Shown here: positions 63,801 to 64,000 of the stretch, one piece after another
Layout: every line of letters starts with the position of its first letter
Position numbering within the stretch: the stretch's first letter is position 1
DNA from: Cardiocondyla obscurior
Taxonomy: Eukaryota; Arthropoda; Insecta; Hymenoptera; Formicidae
Assembly (NCBI RefSeq): GCF_019399895.1
Contig: NC_091876.1
Location: 3,262,381-3,326,380 of the forward strand
Length of the DNA: 64,000 nucleotides
Reading direction: 5' to 3'
The notes under the pieces: generated by a model
Databases searched by the model: none
What the model was told of the DNA's origin: nothing
Seen by the model: only the letters and a program-made list of their open reading frames with translations
Translations under genes and position numbers: made by a program

Positions 63801-64000
63801 AATTTAAAAATCTATTTAATTACAAAGGATTTTATTGTTTCGAATAATCACTTACTTGTCGTCTTGTACGAGATTCTGAAAGTTCTTGTTGAAAAACTTG
63901 GTCCTTAAAATTGATGTCTTCTTTGAGGCTCTGAATATTATTTTCAAGATCGATTCGCTGAAGAGTCTCTTCTTCCAGGTGCTTTCGAGCGTCGTCCAAC
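60793..64000 (-). CDS. Lam: Nuclear lamin (B-type, CaaX-terminated), 3' part of gene
   Basis: Seven GT-AG exons join in frame from the right edge: 64000-63856 (partial, enters mid-codon), 63742-63450, 63288-63094, 63007-62788, 62687-62466, 62353-62255 and 60831-60793. Together they encode 403 residues, so by usual lamin length roughly 200 N-terminal residues lie outside the window. In order the product shows coiled-coil rod, the intermediate-filament end motif IAAYRKLLE (visible residues 198-206), a Cdk-type TPSR/TP site, the basic NLS KRKR (237-240), an Ig-like lamin tail, and a terminal CLIM CaaX box. Lamins polymerise beneath the inner nuclear membrane; the CaaX cysteine is normally farnesylated and anchors the filament. 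Rod plus NLS plus Ig tail plus CaaX separates this from cytoplasmic filaments. It is convergent with the LRR gene to the left. The symbol follows Drosophila Lam usage; orthology to lamin Dm0 rather than another insect lamin is inferred from the CaaX box. Confidence 0.96.
62255..62353 (-). CDS. Lam: Lamin exon: tail linker before CaaX
   Basis: A 99-nt phase-0 exon encoding 33 residues rich in Arg, Gln, Ser and His, from EMATSERKRQQ to EELHHQQ. The donor is CAG before GTAAAA. It joins in frame to the tail exon upstream and the CaaX exon downstream. If the following 1,423-bp intron is retained, translation reads only three more codons (V-K-M) before TAG, giving a lamin without a CaaX box. Confidence 0.88.
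62466..62687 (-). CDS. Lam: Lamin exon: core of Ig-like lamin tail domain
   Basis: A 222-nt exon, phase 0 on both sides, encoding 74 residues beginning EISLGGWQIIRKAG and including VFKFHRSVKIDAGANVMVW. These are the beta-strand motifs of the lamin tail domain (the GGWQ, FKF and VTVW-like positions). The acceptor is ACAG and the donor GTATGTG. This domain binds chromatin and inner nuclear membrane partners in known lamins. Confidence 0.95.
62788..63007 (-). CDS. Lam: Lamin exon: Cdk1 site, NLS and acidic linker
   Basis: This 220-nt exon completes a split Arg codon and adds 73 codons. It follows the rod directly. It carries TPSRHTP, a proline-directed phosphorylation region of the kind used in mitotic lamina disassembly, then the nuclear localisation signal GGKRKR. 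Next comes an acidic serine-rich linker (LLEESEEHSSS), then the start of the lamin tail domain (DPQGRFVKLTN). It ends AAG before GTAAGT, phase 0. Domain order is that of all animal lamins. Confidence 0.95.
63094..64000 (-). CDS. Lam: Lamin rod-domain exons (three)
   Basis: Three exons (64000-63856, 63742-63450, 63288-63094) carry the distal coiled-coil rod. The first intron here is phase 0 (the exon ends in CAA before GTAAGT). The next two introns split Arg codons after AG. Heptad-like runs such as LAEQYEAKLQQ, EELRQTRSRIEGLNTRISELE and ENLAALEAEL match coil 2 of lamins. The third exon ends with EYHDLMDIKVALDLEIAAY, the helix-termination region that is the most conserved part of intermediate filaments and mediates head-to-tail assembly. 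Introns are short, 113 and 161 bp, as is common in compact insect genes. Confidence 0.96.

Overview
This is a eukaryotic nuclear window, almost certainly insect. The evidence is GT-AG introns, a nuclear lamin gene, AATAAA poly(A) signals, and long AT-rich non-coding DNA studded with homopolymers and GA/CT microsatellites. CpG is abundant rather than depleted, and CpG-dense stretches alternate with AT-rich ones. That pattern fits Hymenoptera, most likely an ant. The species is an inference from composition and general protein similarity, not from a marker.

Two protein-coding genes are secure and lie tail to tail at the right end. On the + strand, about 53.0-58.5 kb, is a two-exon gene for a 351-residue leucine-rich-repeat type I membrane protein with a long AT-rich 3' UTR. 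On the - strand, from the right edge down to 60.8 kb, are the last seven coding exons of a nuclear lamin: end of the rod, Cdk site and NLS, Ig-like tail, and CaaX box CLIM. Between them sits a tandemly duplicated 167-bp unit on the edge of an exon-like - strand sequence.

The remaining 53 kb has no convincing long coding exon. Its most striking content is a family of related, splice-bounded short exon-like cassettes on the - strand. One cassette pair is at 3.7-4.2 kb and a cluster is at 45.2-47.1 kb. The two best copies share an 84-bp block that is identical over 41 kb, although the sequence on both sides has diverged. Candidate first exons lie just upstream of each group, at 5.07-5.19 kb and from 46.34 kb. 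The simplest reading is a non-coding RNA, or duplicated alternative 5' exons of a - strand gene whose main body lies left of coordinate 1. This is the best candidate for something undescribed.

Minor contents are a mariner-like transposase fossil at 26.1-26.3 kb, a CpG-dense promoter candidate at 20.8-21.1 kb, a 20-bp perfect palindrome, short tandem repeats and several open frames judged unproven. No rRNA, tRNA or CRISPR array was recognised.
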